From NCBI GenBank assembly GCA_028694115.1, contig JAQUUB010000036.1:1-39341 (forward strand): a DNA stretch of 39,341 bases. Reading direction: 5' to 3'. The notes beneath the pieces are model-generated. The model was not told where the DNA came from. It did not search any database and saw only the letters and a list, made by a program, of their open reading frames with translations. The translations under genes were made by a program, and so were the position numbers. Below are positions 25,150 through 33,052 of this stretch, piece by piece (positions within the stretch are counted from its first letter, which is position 1; the number at the start of each line of letters is the position of its first letter). Source of the DNA: Lachnospiraceae bacterium. Lineage in GTDB: Bacteria > Bacillota_A > Clostridia > Lachnospirales > Lachnospiraceae.

Positions 25150-26151
25150 TTATACAAGTTGTGCCTGCACAGCTGTTAAAGCCACAACACCTACAATATC
25201 ATCTGCATGGCATCCTCTTGATAAATCATTCACTGGTCTGGAAAGTCCCTGAAGCATCGGTCCATACGCTTCTGCTTTTGCAAGTCTCTCAACCAATTTA
25301 TATGCAATATTTCCACAATCAAGATTCGGAAAAACAAGGATATTGGCATTTCCTGCCACTGGACTTAACGGAGCTTTCGATTTTGCAACAGATGGAACAA
25401 TCGCCGCATCTGTCTGAAGTTCTCCATCAAGACATAAATGAGGATATTTTTCATGTGCAATTCTCACTGCTTCTGTTACCTTATCAACGAGTGGATGCTT
25501 TGCACTACCCATAGTAGAATGAGATAACATTGCTATGATAGGTTTTGCTCCAACTAAACTCTTAAAGCTCCTTGAACTAGTATCTGCGATTGCAGCCAGT
25601 TCTTGTGGATTAGGATCTTGATTCAATCCGCAATCAGCAAACAGAAATGTTCCATTTTCTCCCATGTCGCAATCTGGAATATCCATGATAAAAAATCCTG
25701 ACACCATTTCTACTCCTGGTGCTGTTCGCAATATTTGTAAAGATGGTCTGAGTACATCTGCGGTTGCATGACACGCACCTGCTACCATTCCATCTGCATC
25801 CGAACATTTTACCATCAAAACCCCGAACATCAGATAGTTTTCAAGCAGTGTTTCCCTTGCCATTTCTAATGTCATTCCCTTTGCTTTTCTTAAATCGAAA
25901 AGAGTCTCTGCATAGTAATTAAGCTTGTCCGTTTTCTTGGGATCAATAATCTCAATTCCTTCCAGATTTACTTCAAGCCACCTGGCACCATCTGTGATTT
26001 TTTCTTCTTCTCCAATCATTATGATGTTTGCAATCCCCTGCTCTAAAATCTTCGAAGCAGCAATTAATGTCCTTCTGTCATTTGATTCTGGTAATACGAT
26101 TGTTTTCTTATCATTTCTTGCTCTTTCTTTAATTGTATCTATGAATGACAT
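25150..26151 (-). CDS. pta: Phosphate acetyltransferase
   Basis: Interconverts acetyl-CoA and acetyl-phosphate, the first step of ATP-yielding acetate formation in fermenters. The 333 residues are the single-domain form: KKTIVLPESNDRRTLIAASKIL near the N-terminus, DGMVAGACHATADVLRPSLQI, FADCGLNQDPNPQELAAIA, VAKSKAPLSPVAGNANILVFPNLDCGNIAYKLVER, and GPMLQGLSRPVNDLSRGC. It sits 20 nt after a small unknown ORF and shares its promoter. The acetate kinase gene ackA, which normally follows pta in clostridia, is not present: yceD begins only 80 nt downstream. Confidence 0.97.
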   Translation of the reverse strand: MSFIDTIKERARNDKKTIVLPESNDRRTLIAASKILEQGIANIIMIGEEEKITDGARWLEVNLEGIEIIDPKKTDKLNYYAETLFDLRKAKGMTLEMARETLLENYLMFGVLMVKCSDADGMVAGACHATADVLRPSLQILRTAPGVEMVSGFFIMDIPDCDMGENGTFLFADCGLNQDPNPQELAAIADTSSRSFKSLVGAKPIIAMLSHSTMGSAKHPLVDKVTEAVRIAHEKYPHLCLDGELQTDAAIVPSVAKSKAPLSPVAGNANILVFPNLDCGNIAYKLVERLAKAEAYGPMLQGLSRPVNDLSRGCHADDIVGVVALTAVQAQLV

Positions 26152-26171
26152 ATTCTATTCCTTTCTATTCT

Positions 26172-26360
26172 CTAATTAATATAAATCATATAACTCGTAC
26201 AACCATAATTTCCCTTATAGATTTTTTGCCAGACTGCCCATGTATACTCCAACGTCATAAAGGGTCTATCAATCTTTGACATATCCTGTATTGCTGAAAC
26301 TTCTTGGTACAACTGCTTTGTAAACTTACTATCAAACTCGATTTTTCCTATACTAGACAT
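26172..26360 (-). CDS. Small unknown protein (62 residues) upstream of pta
   Basis: I do not recognise this protein. From ATG 26360 it reads MSSIGKIEFDSKFTKQLYQE... and ends ...GCTSYMIYIN. It is soluble-looking, with several aromatic residues and one cysteine, no signal peptide and no membrane segment. The case for a real gene is the context: GGAG 9 nt before the ATG, a good promoter (TTGAAA, 17 bp, TATAAT) about 34 nt further up, and pta 20 nt after the stop. The frame stays open upstream to 26522, but that part is compositionally odd (KIYIIVHNISILTLEKK) and lies over the promoter, so I exclude it. Confidence 0.6.
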   Translation of the reverse strand: MSSIGKIEFDSKFTKQLYQEVSAIQDMSKIDRPFMTLEYTWAVWQKIYKGNYGCTSYMIYIN

Positions 26361-26393
26361 AAATTTTAACTCCAAAATCGTAAAATATATCAA

Positions 26394-26422
26394 ATTATAC
26401 ACTTTGCATAATTTCTTTTCAA
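26394..26422 (-). promoter_or_regulatory. Sigma-A promoter for the small ORF and pta
   Basis: On the minus strand -35 TTGAAA (26422-26417), a 17-bp spacer, -10 TATAAT (26399-26394). Confidence 0.75.
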
Positions 26423-26480
26423 GTGTTAATATGGATATATTATGAACAATTATGTATATTTTCAAATACAATTTTTCACA

Positions 26481-26519
26481 CGTAACTTTATACCTGCGGC
26501 TCAAAGTATGCAGGTTACG
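26481..26519 (+). repeat. Bulged hairpin in the tmcAL leader
   Basis: CGTAA (26481-26485) and CCTGC (26493-26497) pair with GCAGG (26510-26514) and TTACG (26515-26519), leaving a 7-nt bulge and a 12-nt loop. It ends 20 nt before the tmcAL start codon. Its function is unknown. Confidence 0.5.
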
Positions 26520-26539
26520 CAAAGGGCATGGTAATTAAT

Positions 26540-27781
26540 ATGAAAGTTCTTGGTATCATAACTGAATATAATCCTTTTCATAAAGGTCACCAATACCATA
26601 TTGAAGAAGCAAAACGCATCACTGGTGCAGACTATGTGATAGCTGTAATGAGTGGCGATTTTATGCAACGTGGCATTCCTGCTATCATTGATAAATACAC
26701 AAGAACTGAAATGGCTTTATCCTGTGGCGTAGACCTGGTTTTAGAGCTCCCTGTATGCTATTCCACCTCGAGTGCCGAGTATTTTGCCTCTTCCTCCATT
26801 GCGATACTAGATAAATTAGGCATTATTTCCTCCATTTGTTTTGGAAGTGAATGTGCTGATATTTCTATATTAAAACAGATTGCTTCTGTTCTAATTGAAG
26901 AGCCAAAAGAATATAAAGAGTGTCTTCTTACTTTGCTTAAACAGGGATATAACTACCCACTTGCCAGAAACCGTGCACTTGATCTTTTTTTTCATAATCA
27001 AAAAGAGGAATTGGATGTTTTAAATTCTCCCAATAATATATTAGGAATTGAATATATTAAGGCCCTGCTTCGTAGAAATAGCAGCATCGTTCCTGCCACA
27101 ATAAAGAGGGTGGGTTCCGACTATCATAGCAAAGATCTTTCTCACGTATTCGCCTCGGCTCTCTCTATTCGTAAAGCAATGCAGGCAGGACAAGATTTAT
27201 CCATTATAAAGGAGCAGGTTCCCAATTACGTATATCAAATCCTAGAGAAAGAGGTTTTTAATACCTTTCCTGTTTTCCGAAATGATTTTTCAGCCCTTCT
27301 TCAATATAAAATACTCATCAATCAAAAGGATGGATTTGCATCCTTTTCCGATGTTACAAGTGACCTGTCAGATCGGATTCTGAATCAGTCTGATAACTAT
27401 ACGACCTATTCGGAGTTTTGTGATTTGCTTAAAACAAAAGAAATTACGTATTCCAGAATCAGCCGTATGCTGTTGCATATTTTATTAGACATGAAATCAG
27501 ATTGTCTTCTTAATTATGTTCAACATGATTATCTTAATTATGCCCGCATTTTAGGATTTCGAAAGAATGCATCCGATTTATTAACAGCAATTAAAAAGAA
27601 CAGCTCTCTCACTCTGCTTTCAAAAACTGCTGATGCAAAAAAGCTGCTCTCTCCATTAGATTATTCTATTTTTGAAGAAACGATTATGGCATCTCATATT
27701 TATCAATCCGTTGCCGCGAAAAAATTTAATCGTCCTATGAAAAATGAATATACACAACAAATTATTATTTCTAATTCTTAA
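26540..27781 (+). CDS. tmcAL: tRNA(Met) cytidine acetate ligase (YlbM)
   Basis: Activates acetate with ATP and attaches it to C34 of elongator tRNA-Met (ac4C). The 413 residues start [20 protein letters not shown], containing the nucleotidyltransferase HxGH motif (14-17). Further motifs are [21 protein letters not shown] and FGSECADI, and [16 protein letters not shown] follows. The family N-terminus supports ATG 26540 over ATG 26528. It is next to pta/yceD/rpmF as ylbM is next to ylbN-rpmF in Bacillus. It overlaps the convergent DUF711 gene by 11 nt at the 3' end. Confidence 0.93.
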   Translation: MKVLGIITEYNPFHKGHQYHIEEAKRITGADYVIAVMSGDFMQRGIPAIIDKYTRTEMALSCGVDLVLELPVCYSTSSAEYFASSSIAILDKLGIISSICFGSECADISILKQIASVLIEEPKEYKECLLTLLKQGYNYPLARNRALDLFFHNQKEELDVLNSPNNILGIEYIKALLRRNSSIVPATIKRVGSDYHSKDLSHVFASALSIRKAMQAGQDLSIIKEQVPNYVYQILEKEVFNTFPVFRNDFSALLQYKILINQKDGFASFSDVTSDLSDRILNQSDNYTTYSEFCDLLKTKEITYSRISRMLLHILLDMKSDCLLNYVQHDYLNYARILGFRKNASDLLTAIKKNSSLTLLSKTADAKKLLSPLDYSIFEETIMASHIYQSVAAKKFNRPMKNEYTQQIIISNS

Positions 27782-29135
27782 AGCTATGGATTGGAGCTGG
27801 AATTCTACCACCACGATTCACAAATGCATCACAGGAAAATTGATTAACAGGCATAATCGGAGCATATCCAAATAGACCACCAAACTCAACTGTTTCACCA
27901 ACTCCTTTTCCCTTAACAGGGATGAGACGTACTGCTGTGGTTTTTTGATTAATCATACCGATTGCCATCTCATCTGCAATCATACCAGAAATTGTTGTTG
28001 CTTTTGTATCACCTGGGATTGCAATCATATCAAGGCCAACAGAACATACGCAAGTCATTGCCTCTAATTTTTCAAGAGTCAGTGCACCTGCTACCACCGC
28101 GTCAATCATTCCTTGATCTTCACTAATAGGAATAAAGGCTCCACTTAACCCACCAACATAAGAAGATGCCATAACACCACCCTTTTTCACCTGGTCGTTT
28201 AAAAGTGCTAACGCTGCCGTTGTTCCTGGAGCTCCTGCATATTCTAGTCCGATTTCACAAAGAATATCTGCCACACTATCCCCGATTGCTGGTGTAGGTG
28301 CCAAAGATAAATCTACAATACCAAATGGAATATTTAAGCGTTTTGACGCTTCCTGTGCTACTAACTGTCCTACTCTTGTTACCTTAAATGCCGTTTTCTT
28401 TATTGTTTCACATAGAATTTCAAAATTCTCACCACGTACCTTTGATAATGCTGTCTTGACAACCCCCGGACCGCTAACTCCAACATTAATAATTGCATCT
28501 GCTTCGGTTACACCATGGAAAGCCCCTGCCATAAATGGATTATCATCTGGTGCATTACAAAATACTACTAATTTCATACAGGCAAGAGAATCATTTTCTT
28601 TTGTTAATTCCGCAGTCTCTAAGATAATTTCTCCCATTAATTTGACCGCATCCATATTAATTCCCGTTTTTGTAGATCCAAGGTTTACAGAGCTACACAC
28701 TCGATCGGTTTTGGCTAATGCCTCAGGGATGGAACGAATTAATAATTCATCTGCGTGTGTCATTCCTTTCGAAACGAGTGCTGAATAACCACCAATTAAA
28801 TTAACTCCCACCTCTTTTGCTGCACGGTCTAGCGTATCTGCAATTGTTGTAAAATCCTTCGGTGTTTTACATGCAGTGCCACCTACTAGAGCAATTGGTG
28901 TAACTGAAATTCTTTTATTAACAATTGGAATTCCATATTCATTTTCAATGTCACGGCCAATTTTAACTAAATCCTTAGCTACTCTTGTTATTTTCTCATA
29001 AATATTATCATTTAGTTTTTTCAAATCCGAGTCAATACAATCTAATAAACTAATTCCTAGTGTAATTGTTCTGACATCAAGATTTTCTTTTTGAATCATT
29101 TCATTAGTTTCAATTACTTCGAACATATTAATCAT
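27771..29135 (-). CDS. DUF711/UPF0210 family protein (PFL-like)
   Basis: A 454-residue member of a widespread family of unknown function, structurally related to pyruvate formate-lyase-like barrels. Typical segments are [17 protein letters not shown] at the N-terminus, [59 protein letters not shown], and the C-terminal [61 protein letters not shown] lies 8 nt before the ATG. It is preceded at 12 nt by a small ACT-domain protein; this ACT-DUF711 pair is widely conserved, which suggests they act together. No substrate can be assigned. Confidence 0.92.
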   Translation of the reverse strand: MINMFEVIETNEMIQKENLDVRTITLGISLLDCIDSDLKKLNDNIYEKITRVAKDLVKIGRDIENEYGIPIVNKRISVTPIALVGGTACKTPKDFTTIADTLDRAAKEVGVNLIGGYSALVSKGMTHADELLIRSIPEALAKTDRVCSSVNLGSTKTGINMDAVKLMGEIILETAELTKENDSLACMKLVVFCNAPDDNPFMAGAFHGVTEADAIINVGVSGPGVVKTALSKVRGENFEILCETIKKTAFKVTRVGQLVAQEASKRLNIPFGIVDLSLAPTPAIGDSVADILCEIGLEYAGAPGTTAALALLNDQVKKGGVMASSYVGGLSGAFIPISEDQGMIDAVVAGALTLEKLEAMTCVCSVGLDMIAIPGDTKATTISGMIADEMAIGMINQKTTAVRLIPVKGKGVGETVEFGGLFGYAPIMPVNQFSCDAFVNRGGRIPAPIHSFKN

Positions 29136-29147
29136 GATGACATCTCC

Positions 29148-29420
29148 TTAGATTCTGTGCATTTTATCAAAAATATCTTCTCTTTGACATTTAATCATAA
29201 CACCAATTTCTTCACCGATCTGCTCTAGTTCATGAGCGATATCTCCAAATGGTTTTGTAGCATTTTCACGATCTACAATCATCATCATATTAAAATAATC
29301 TTTTACAATAGTCTGTGAAATATCAAGAATATTTATTTGATTATTTGCTAGATATGTGCATACCTTTGCAATGATTCCTACAGTGTCCTTCCCTACTACG
29401 GTAATAATTGTTTTTTTCAT
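29148..29420 (-). CDS. ACT-domain protein (UPF0237)
   Basis: A 90-residue stand-alone ACT domain (KTIITVVGKDTVGIIAKVCTYLANNQINILDISQTIV...), likely a small-molecule sensor or regulator. ATG 29420 with GGAGG 8 nt upstream gives the family's usual length; the frame open to 29453 adds 11 residues that include the ribosome binding site region. It lies just before the DUF711 gene. The GcvR-like similarity suggests amino acid binding, but the ligand is unknown. Its leader contains three small hairpins. Confidence 0.93.
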   Translation of the reverse strand: MKKTIITVVGKDTVGIIAKVCTYLANNQINILDISQTIVKDYFNMMMIVDRENATKPFGDIAHELEQIGEEIGVMIKCQREDIFDKMHRI

Positions 29421-29429
29421 ATCTTTAGC

Positions 29430-29514
29430 CTCCCTGACTGCTTTTACAGTCATAATTTACTGGTTAAGTATTTTTATTTAACCATCTCTTCTATTTTATC
29501 TTTCACTTAATAGA
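29430..29514 (-). repeat. Three small inverted repeats in the leader of the ACT-DUF711 pair
   Basis: On the minus strand, in order: TTATCT/AGATAA (10-nt loop), GGTTAA/TTAACC (29483-29462, 10-nt loop) and GACTG/CAGTC (6-nt loop, ending just before the GGAGG site). None carries a T run, so they are not terminators. The 107-nt gap holds nothing else I can name. Confidence 0.45.
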
Positions 29515-29527
29515 TAACATTATGAAA

Positions 29528-30325
29528 CTATACGTAAATAATATCTGATCTCTCACTTCTTTTTGCTACTGACATATTGAAATCACCAAATTTATATTTT
29601 CTTTCATCCATGGTGATTTCCAGACGTACCGTCTCATAAGCTAATTCTGCCAAATTATTTTCAGCACTCAGATGCCCTAATACGATTTGTTTTAGATTAT
29701 CATGTAATAGTTTACAAAGCAAGCGTCCTGAGCTCTCATTTGATAAATGCCCTCGGTCCCCAAGGATTCTTTGTTTTAAATAATAAGGATATCTTCCAAC
29801 CTGTAACATATTAATATCGTGGTTTGCTTCTAGCAGTAAAGCATCACAATCCTGCAAGCTGTTGATAATATAATCATCATATTTTCCAAGGTCTGTCATA
29901 ACAGCAACCGATTTGTTTTCACTATAAAAACGATATGCAACTGGTTGCGCTGCATCATGTGAAATCTTAATCGGATGAATATTCAGATCACATATATTAA
30001 ATCTTTCATCTTCTACGATTTCATGAAATAAGTCATCTGGGATATCCCCCACCGTCTTAGATTTTTTAATTGCTTCAATTGTTTTCCCTGTTGCATAGAT
30101 AGGCAGTTCGTATCTTCTTGAAAGTACACCTAAGCCTCCGATATGATCCGAATGCTCATGTGTAATTAAAATACCATTCATTTCCGATGTCTTTAAACCA
30201 ATTCCATTTAAGCCTGCTTCGATTCGCTTTCCACTAATTCCTGCGTCAATAATGACATGACTGTCATTATTTCCAACATAAATACAATTACCCGAGCTTC
30301 CACTTGCAATACTGCATAAATTCAT
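29528..30325 (-). CDS. Metallo-beta-lactamase-fold hydrolase, YycJ/WalJ-like
   Basis: A 265-residue MBL-fold protein. The N-terminus MNLCSIASGSSGNCIYVG is typical of the YycJ/WalJ group of putative exonucleases. The metal motif THEHSDH is at 55-61, with further ligands in KISHDAAQP, AVMTDLGK (Asp), LLLEANHD, and VLGHLSAENN. ATG 30325 has AAAGG 8 nt upstream; a GTG at 30334 would add MKK. It is not beside a WalKR two-component system here but downstream of the FtsA-like gene, coaE and polA, which fits a DNA-related housekeeping role. Confidence 0.9.
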   Translation of the reverse strand: MNLCSIASGSSGNCIYVGNNDSHVIIDAGISGKRIEAGLNGIGLKTSEMNGILITHEHSDHIGGLGVLSRRYELPIYATGKTIEAIKKSKTVGDIPDDLFHEIVEDERFNICDLNIHPIKISHDAAQPVAYRFYSENKSVAVMTDLGKYDDYIINSLQDCDALLLEANHDINMLQVGRYPYYLKQRILGDRGHLSNESSGRLLCKLLHDNLKQIVLGHLSAENNLAELAYETVRLEITMDERKYKFGDFNMSVAKRSERSDIIYV

Positions 30326-30351
30326 TTTTTTCACCTTTCAAACATGCCACC

Positions 30352-32457
30352 TTATTGTATCCAATAAATCTCTATCACATCTCCATTGTGTAACAGCTCT
30401 GTATAATCCGCTTTCCTACCATTAATAAGAGTAGCTACCGCTTTTCCTTTTGATACAGATAAGTCAAAATTGATTTGATCAAATATATCTACATAAATAT
30501 AACTTTGTTTGCCAGTCATCCTTACCGGTGATCCATTTACTATAACTGAAATATCTGTTATTAGATTTTCTTGTGTACTCTCAATTACATTTTCAATATT
30601 CACTGGCACATTGACAGCTTCTTCTATAATATCCTCTTCTGGTAAATCATCATAGGATTCTAATTCTATTTCTTCTACAACCTCTGATAGTTTTAATTCT
30701 TCCATTGTCCAAATCACTGAAAAATTTTCAAAAACTCTATCTTCTAAGGTAGCCTTTTTATTATTTACATAAAGATTCATATCTTTTTTTAAGATAACAT
30801 CCATAAATTCTGCAATCTGACCTACCGTATAATAATTTAATAATTTGATGTTATCTCCATCTTTTATATCATAGTAACCAGATTGTAATTGTCCATTCAC
30901 TTCCGCGAATTTAGGTAAAACTACTTTTTTCTCATTTACAACTACCGTAATGGAACTATCATATTCTACTAATTGATTAATTTCAAGAGTAGCCTCTGCA
31001 CCTATTGTAGATTCCTTAATTATAACCTTATCCCCTGCATGAATCGGCGTATTAATTCCTGCTGTCTCTCCATTTAAGGTAATTACCGCTGCCTCACCCA
31101 ATTCTCCACGCTGCATTTTGTGCTTCCCATTTATGGTATAGTTTAATTCCTTACCTCTTCTTGGGAACAAGGCCTCATTCGGAAAGTTTGCCTGCATCGC
31201 ACAATCAACAATTGCTAATTTATTGTTATCATATAATTTAATTTGTTCCCGATTAAAATTGACAAAAATAAAATTGTTCTTTTGATCGTAGAAATTCAAA
31301 CAAATACCAATCGGTGTTACTAATAAAGAGTCCTTCTTTACTCCTGGCACCTCAAAATCGATTTCCTTAAGTACCTCTTCTCCTCGAATTGCTACACGAT
31401 CACTATGAATGGAAAGCTCCTTTGCAAGTGACTCTGTGAAGCCTGGGATTTTTCCTCCGCCTCCTACTACAAAGACTGCACTCACTGATTTTTCCCCATT
31501 TAGTTCCTTCATCTTATCTGAAATTTCTTTTGTCATATGAGCAACAACTGGCTTTACCATCTCCACTACTTGTGCTGGAGTGATTTTTTGAGCAATGCCC
31601 ATGATATCTTTATACTTTATAACGGCTTTTTTACCTGCTGCTGTCTTGATTTTCTCAGCCTGTGCAAAATCCACAAGACATTCTCTTGCAATGAGTTCTG
31701 TTATTTCGTCACCTGCACTTGGAATCATCCCATATGCTACAACACTTCCATCTCTGGTAATACAAATATCACTCGTGCCTGCTCCTACATCCACAAGCGC
31801 AATATTCAGCATACGATACATTTGTGGAATTGCAACCTGTATTGCTGCAATAGGCTCAAGTGTAAGATTGGCTACCTGAAGTCCTGCAAGCTGCACGGCT
31901 TTATAAAGTCCATCTACTACTTCATCTGGTAGAAATGTTGCAATTAACTGTGCTCCAATCATCTTTGCCTTATGATTTTCAAGATTTGTAATTGGATAAT
32001 CGTTTAAAAAATATTTGACAATGGTATATCCTACACAATAAAACTTTATCTGGGATTGATTTTCTTCCTGAAATTCCTCATATGCTTTTTCAACCCCTTG
32101 CAAATCTAGGGAATAAATCATTTCCGGTGTTATCAATGTCTCTTCTGACAATCTTCTTTCCACTTTTGTGTCGATTGTTTTTAACACACGACCTGCAGCG
32201 GCGATACACACTTCCTTTAATCGTCTTCCACCTAGTTGTTTTTCAAGTTCATCCTTTACAAGCTTAATTGTCTCTGAAACCTTCACAATATCATGGATTT
32301 GACCGTCAAGCATGGCTCTCGTTTCATGTTCTTTCACCTTATGGGCAACTACATGAAATGTATTGTGTTCATAATACCCAACAGTCCCCACAATGCTTCT
32401 GGTACCTATATCTAAACCAAATACTAATTGTCCTGGATATTGTTTCATCTCTCCCAC
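30352..32457 (-). CDS. Large FtsA/PilM-like actin-fold ATPase with C-terminal extension
   Basis: 701 residues, well above classic FtsA (~420). The N-terminal ~400 residues form an actin-like ATPase: phosphate 1 DIGTRSIVG (15-23), an SHS2-like insertion (TKVERRLSEETLITPEMIYS...), phosphate 2 LVDVGAGTSDICI, and adenosine loop VFVVGGGGKIPG. The remaining ~300 residues contain repeated short beta units with the pattern (V/I)xxNGxx...GDxI, ending TLINGRKADYTELLHNGDVIEIYWIQ, which looks like a ThiS/ubiquitin-like beta-grasp. No membrane-binding amphipathic C-terminal helix is evident. The start is GTG 32457, 1 nt past the coaE stop, with GAGG 9 nt upstream. It may be a divergent cell-division or envelope protein; the role is inferred only. 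Confidence 0.82.
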   Translation of the reverse strand: MGEMKQYPGQLVFGLDIGTRSIVGTVGYYEHNTFHVVAHKVKEHETRAMLDGQIHDIVKVSETIKLVKDELEKQLGGRRLKEVCIAAAGRVLKTIDTKVERRLSEETLITPEMIYSLDLQGVEKAYEEFQEENQSQIKFYCVGYTIVKYFLNDYPITNLENHKAKMIGAQLIATFLPDEVVDGLYKAVQLAGLQVANLTLEPIAAIQVAIPQMYRMLNIALVDVGAGTSDICITRDGSVVAYGMIPSAGDEITELIARECLVDFAQAEKIKTAAGKKAVIKYKDIMGIAQKITPAQVVEMVKPVVAHMTKEISDKMKELNGEKSVSAVFVVGGGGKIPGFTESLAKELSIHSDRVAIRGEEVLKEIDFEVPGVKKDSLLVTPIGICLNFYDQKNNFIFVNFNREQIKLYDNNKLAIVDCAMQANFPNEALFPRRGKELNYTINGKHKMQRGELGEAAVITLNGETAGINTPIHAGDKVIIKESTIGAEATLEINQLVEYDSSITVVVNEKKVVLPKFAEVNGQLQSGYYDIKDGDNIKLLNYYTVGQIAEFMDVILKKDMNLYVNNKKATLEDRVFENFSVIWTMEELKLSEVVEEIELESYDDLPEEDIIEEAVNVPVNIENVIESTQENLITDISVIVNGSPVRMTGKQSYIYVDIFDQINFDLSVSKGKAVATLINGRKADYTELLHNGDVIEIYWIQ

Positions 32458-32458
32458 A

Positions 32459-33052
32459 CTAAAGTTCCTCCAATTTCGCCTTTATCTGTTCATAAGATTT
32501 TTCTATTTCTCCACTATTGTCAATCACTACTTTACAGTATCTGCGGAATTCTTCCTCACTTCTCTGCATCTTTATGATCTGTGCTATTTTTTCTTCTGAA
32601 TACCCTCTGCTTAAAATAAGTCTCTGTTTTCTGATTTCTTCTCTTGCGAATATATACCATAATTCATCACAAATTTTATCATAACCATCTTCAATGAGCA
32701 ATGCAGCTTCAATAAAATATATGGAAATTTTCCCCTGTACCTTTTCATCCTCTATATCATTAACAATATACTCTTTCACCGCCGGATGAATAATTCCATT
32801 AACAGTATCTAATGTATCCGGATTTGAAAAGATGCATTCCGCCATCCGATTTTTATTAATCGTTCCATCTGGATTAAGAATTTTATCACCAAGCAATTCA
32901 ATCAAAGGTTGGTAGCAAATCATTCCTGGTTCCTTTACAAGATTACCAACCTCATCTGCAAATACTATTTTGCAATTACAGTGTTCCTTTATATACTTTA
33001 GTATTTGTGACTTCCCTGCTCCTACGCCACCAGTAATTCCTATAATCTTCAT
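32459..33052 (-). CDS. coaE: Dephospho-CoA kinase
   Basis: Phosphorylates dephospho-CoA at the 3'-OH, the last step of coenzyme A synthesis. The 197 residues start MKIIGITGGVGAGKSQ with the P-loop at 8-15. Further on are VFADEVGNLV (the family's DADxI region, here ADE), LIEDGYDKICDELWYIFA, and RGYSEEKIAQIIKMQ. The start codon immediately follows the polA stop. The polA-coaE order is common in Firmicutes. It ends in GAGGAACTTTAG, which supplies the ribosome binding site of the FtsA-like gene. Confidence 0.95.
   Translation of the reverse strand: MKIIGITGGVGAGKSQILKYIKEHCNCKIVFADEVGNLVKEPGMICYQPLIELLGDKILNPDGTINKNRMAECIFSNPDTLDTVNGIIHPAVKEYIVNDIEDEKVQGKISIYFIEAALLIEDGYDKICDELWYIFAREEIRKQRLILSRGYSEEKIAQIIKMQRSEEEFRRYCKVVIDNSGEIEKSYEQIKAKLEEL

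Noticed and set aside
26361..26522. Upstream part of the open frame ahead of the 62-residue ORF
   Set aside because: It covers the -35/-10 promoter and the ribosome binding site and has odd hydrophobic composition.
31537..31932. 131-codon plus-strand frame opposite the FtsA-like gene, rich in Cys and Tyr
   Set aside because: It is antisense to conserved ATPase sequence and has no ribosome binding site or promoter.
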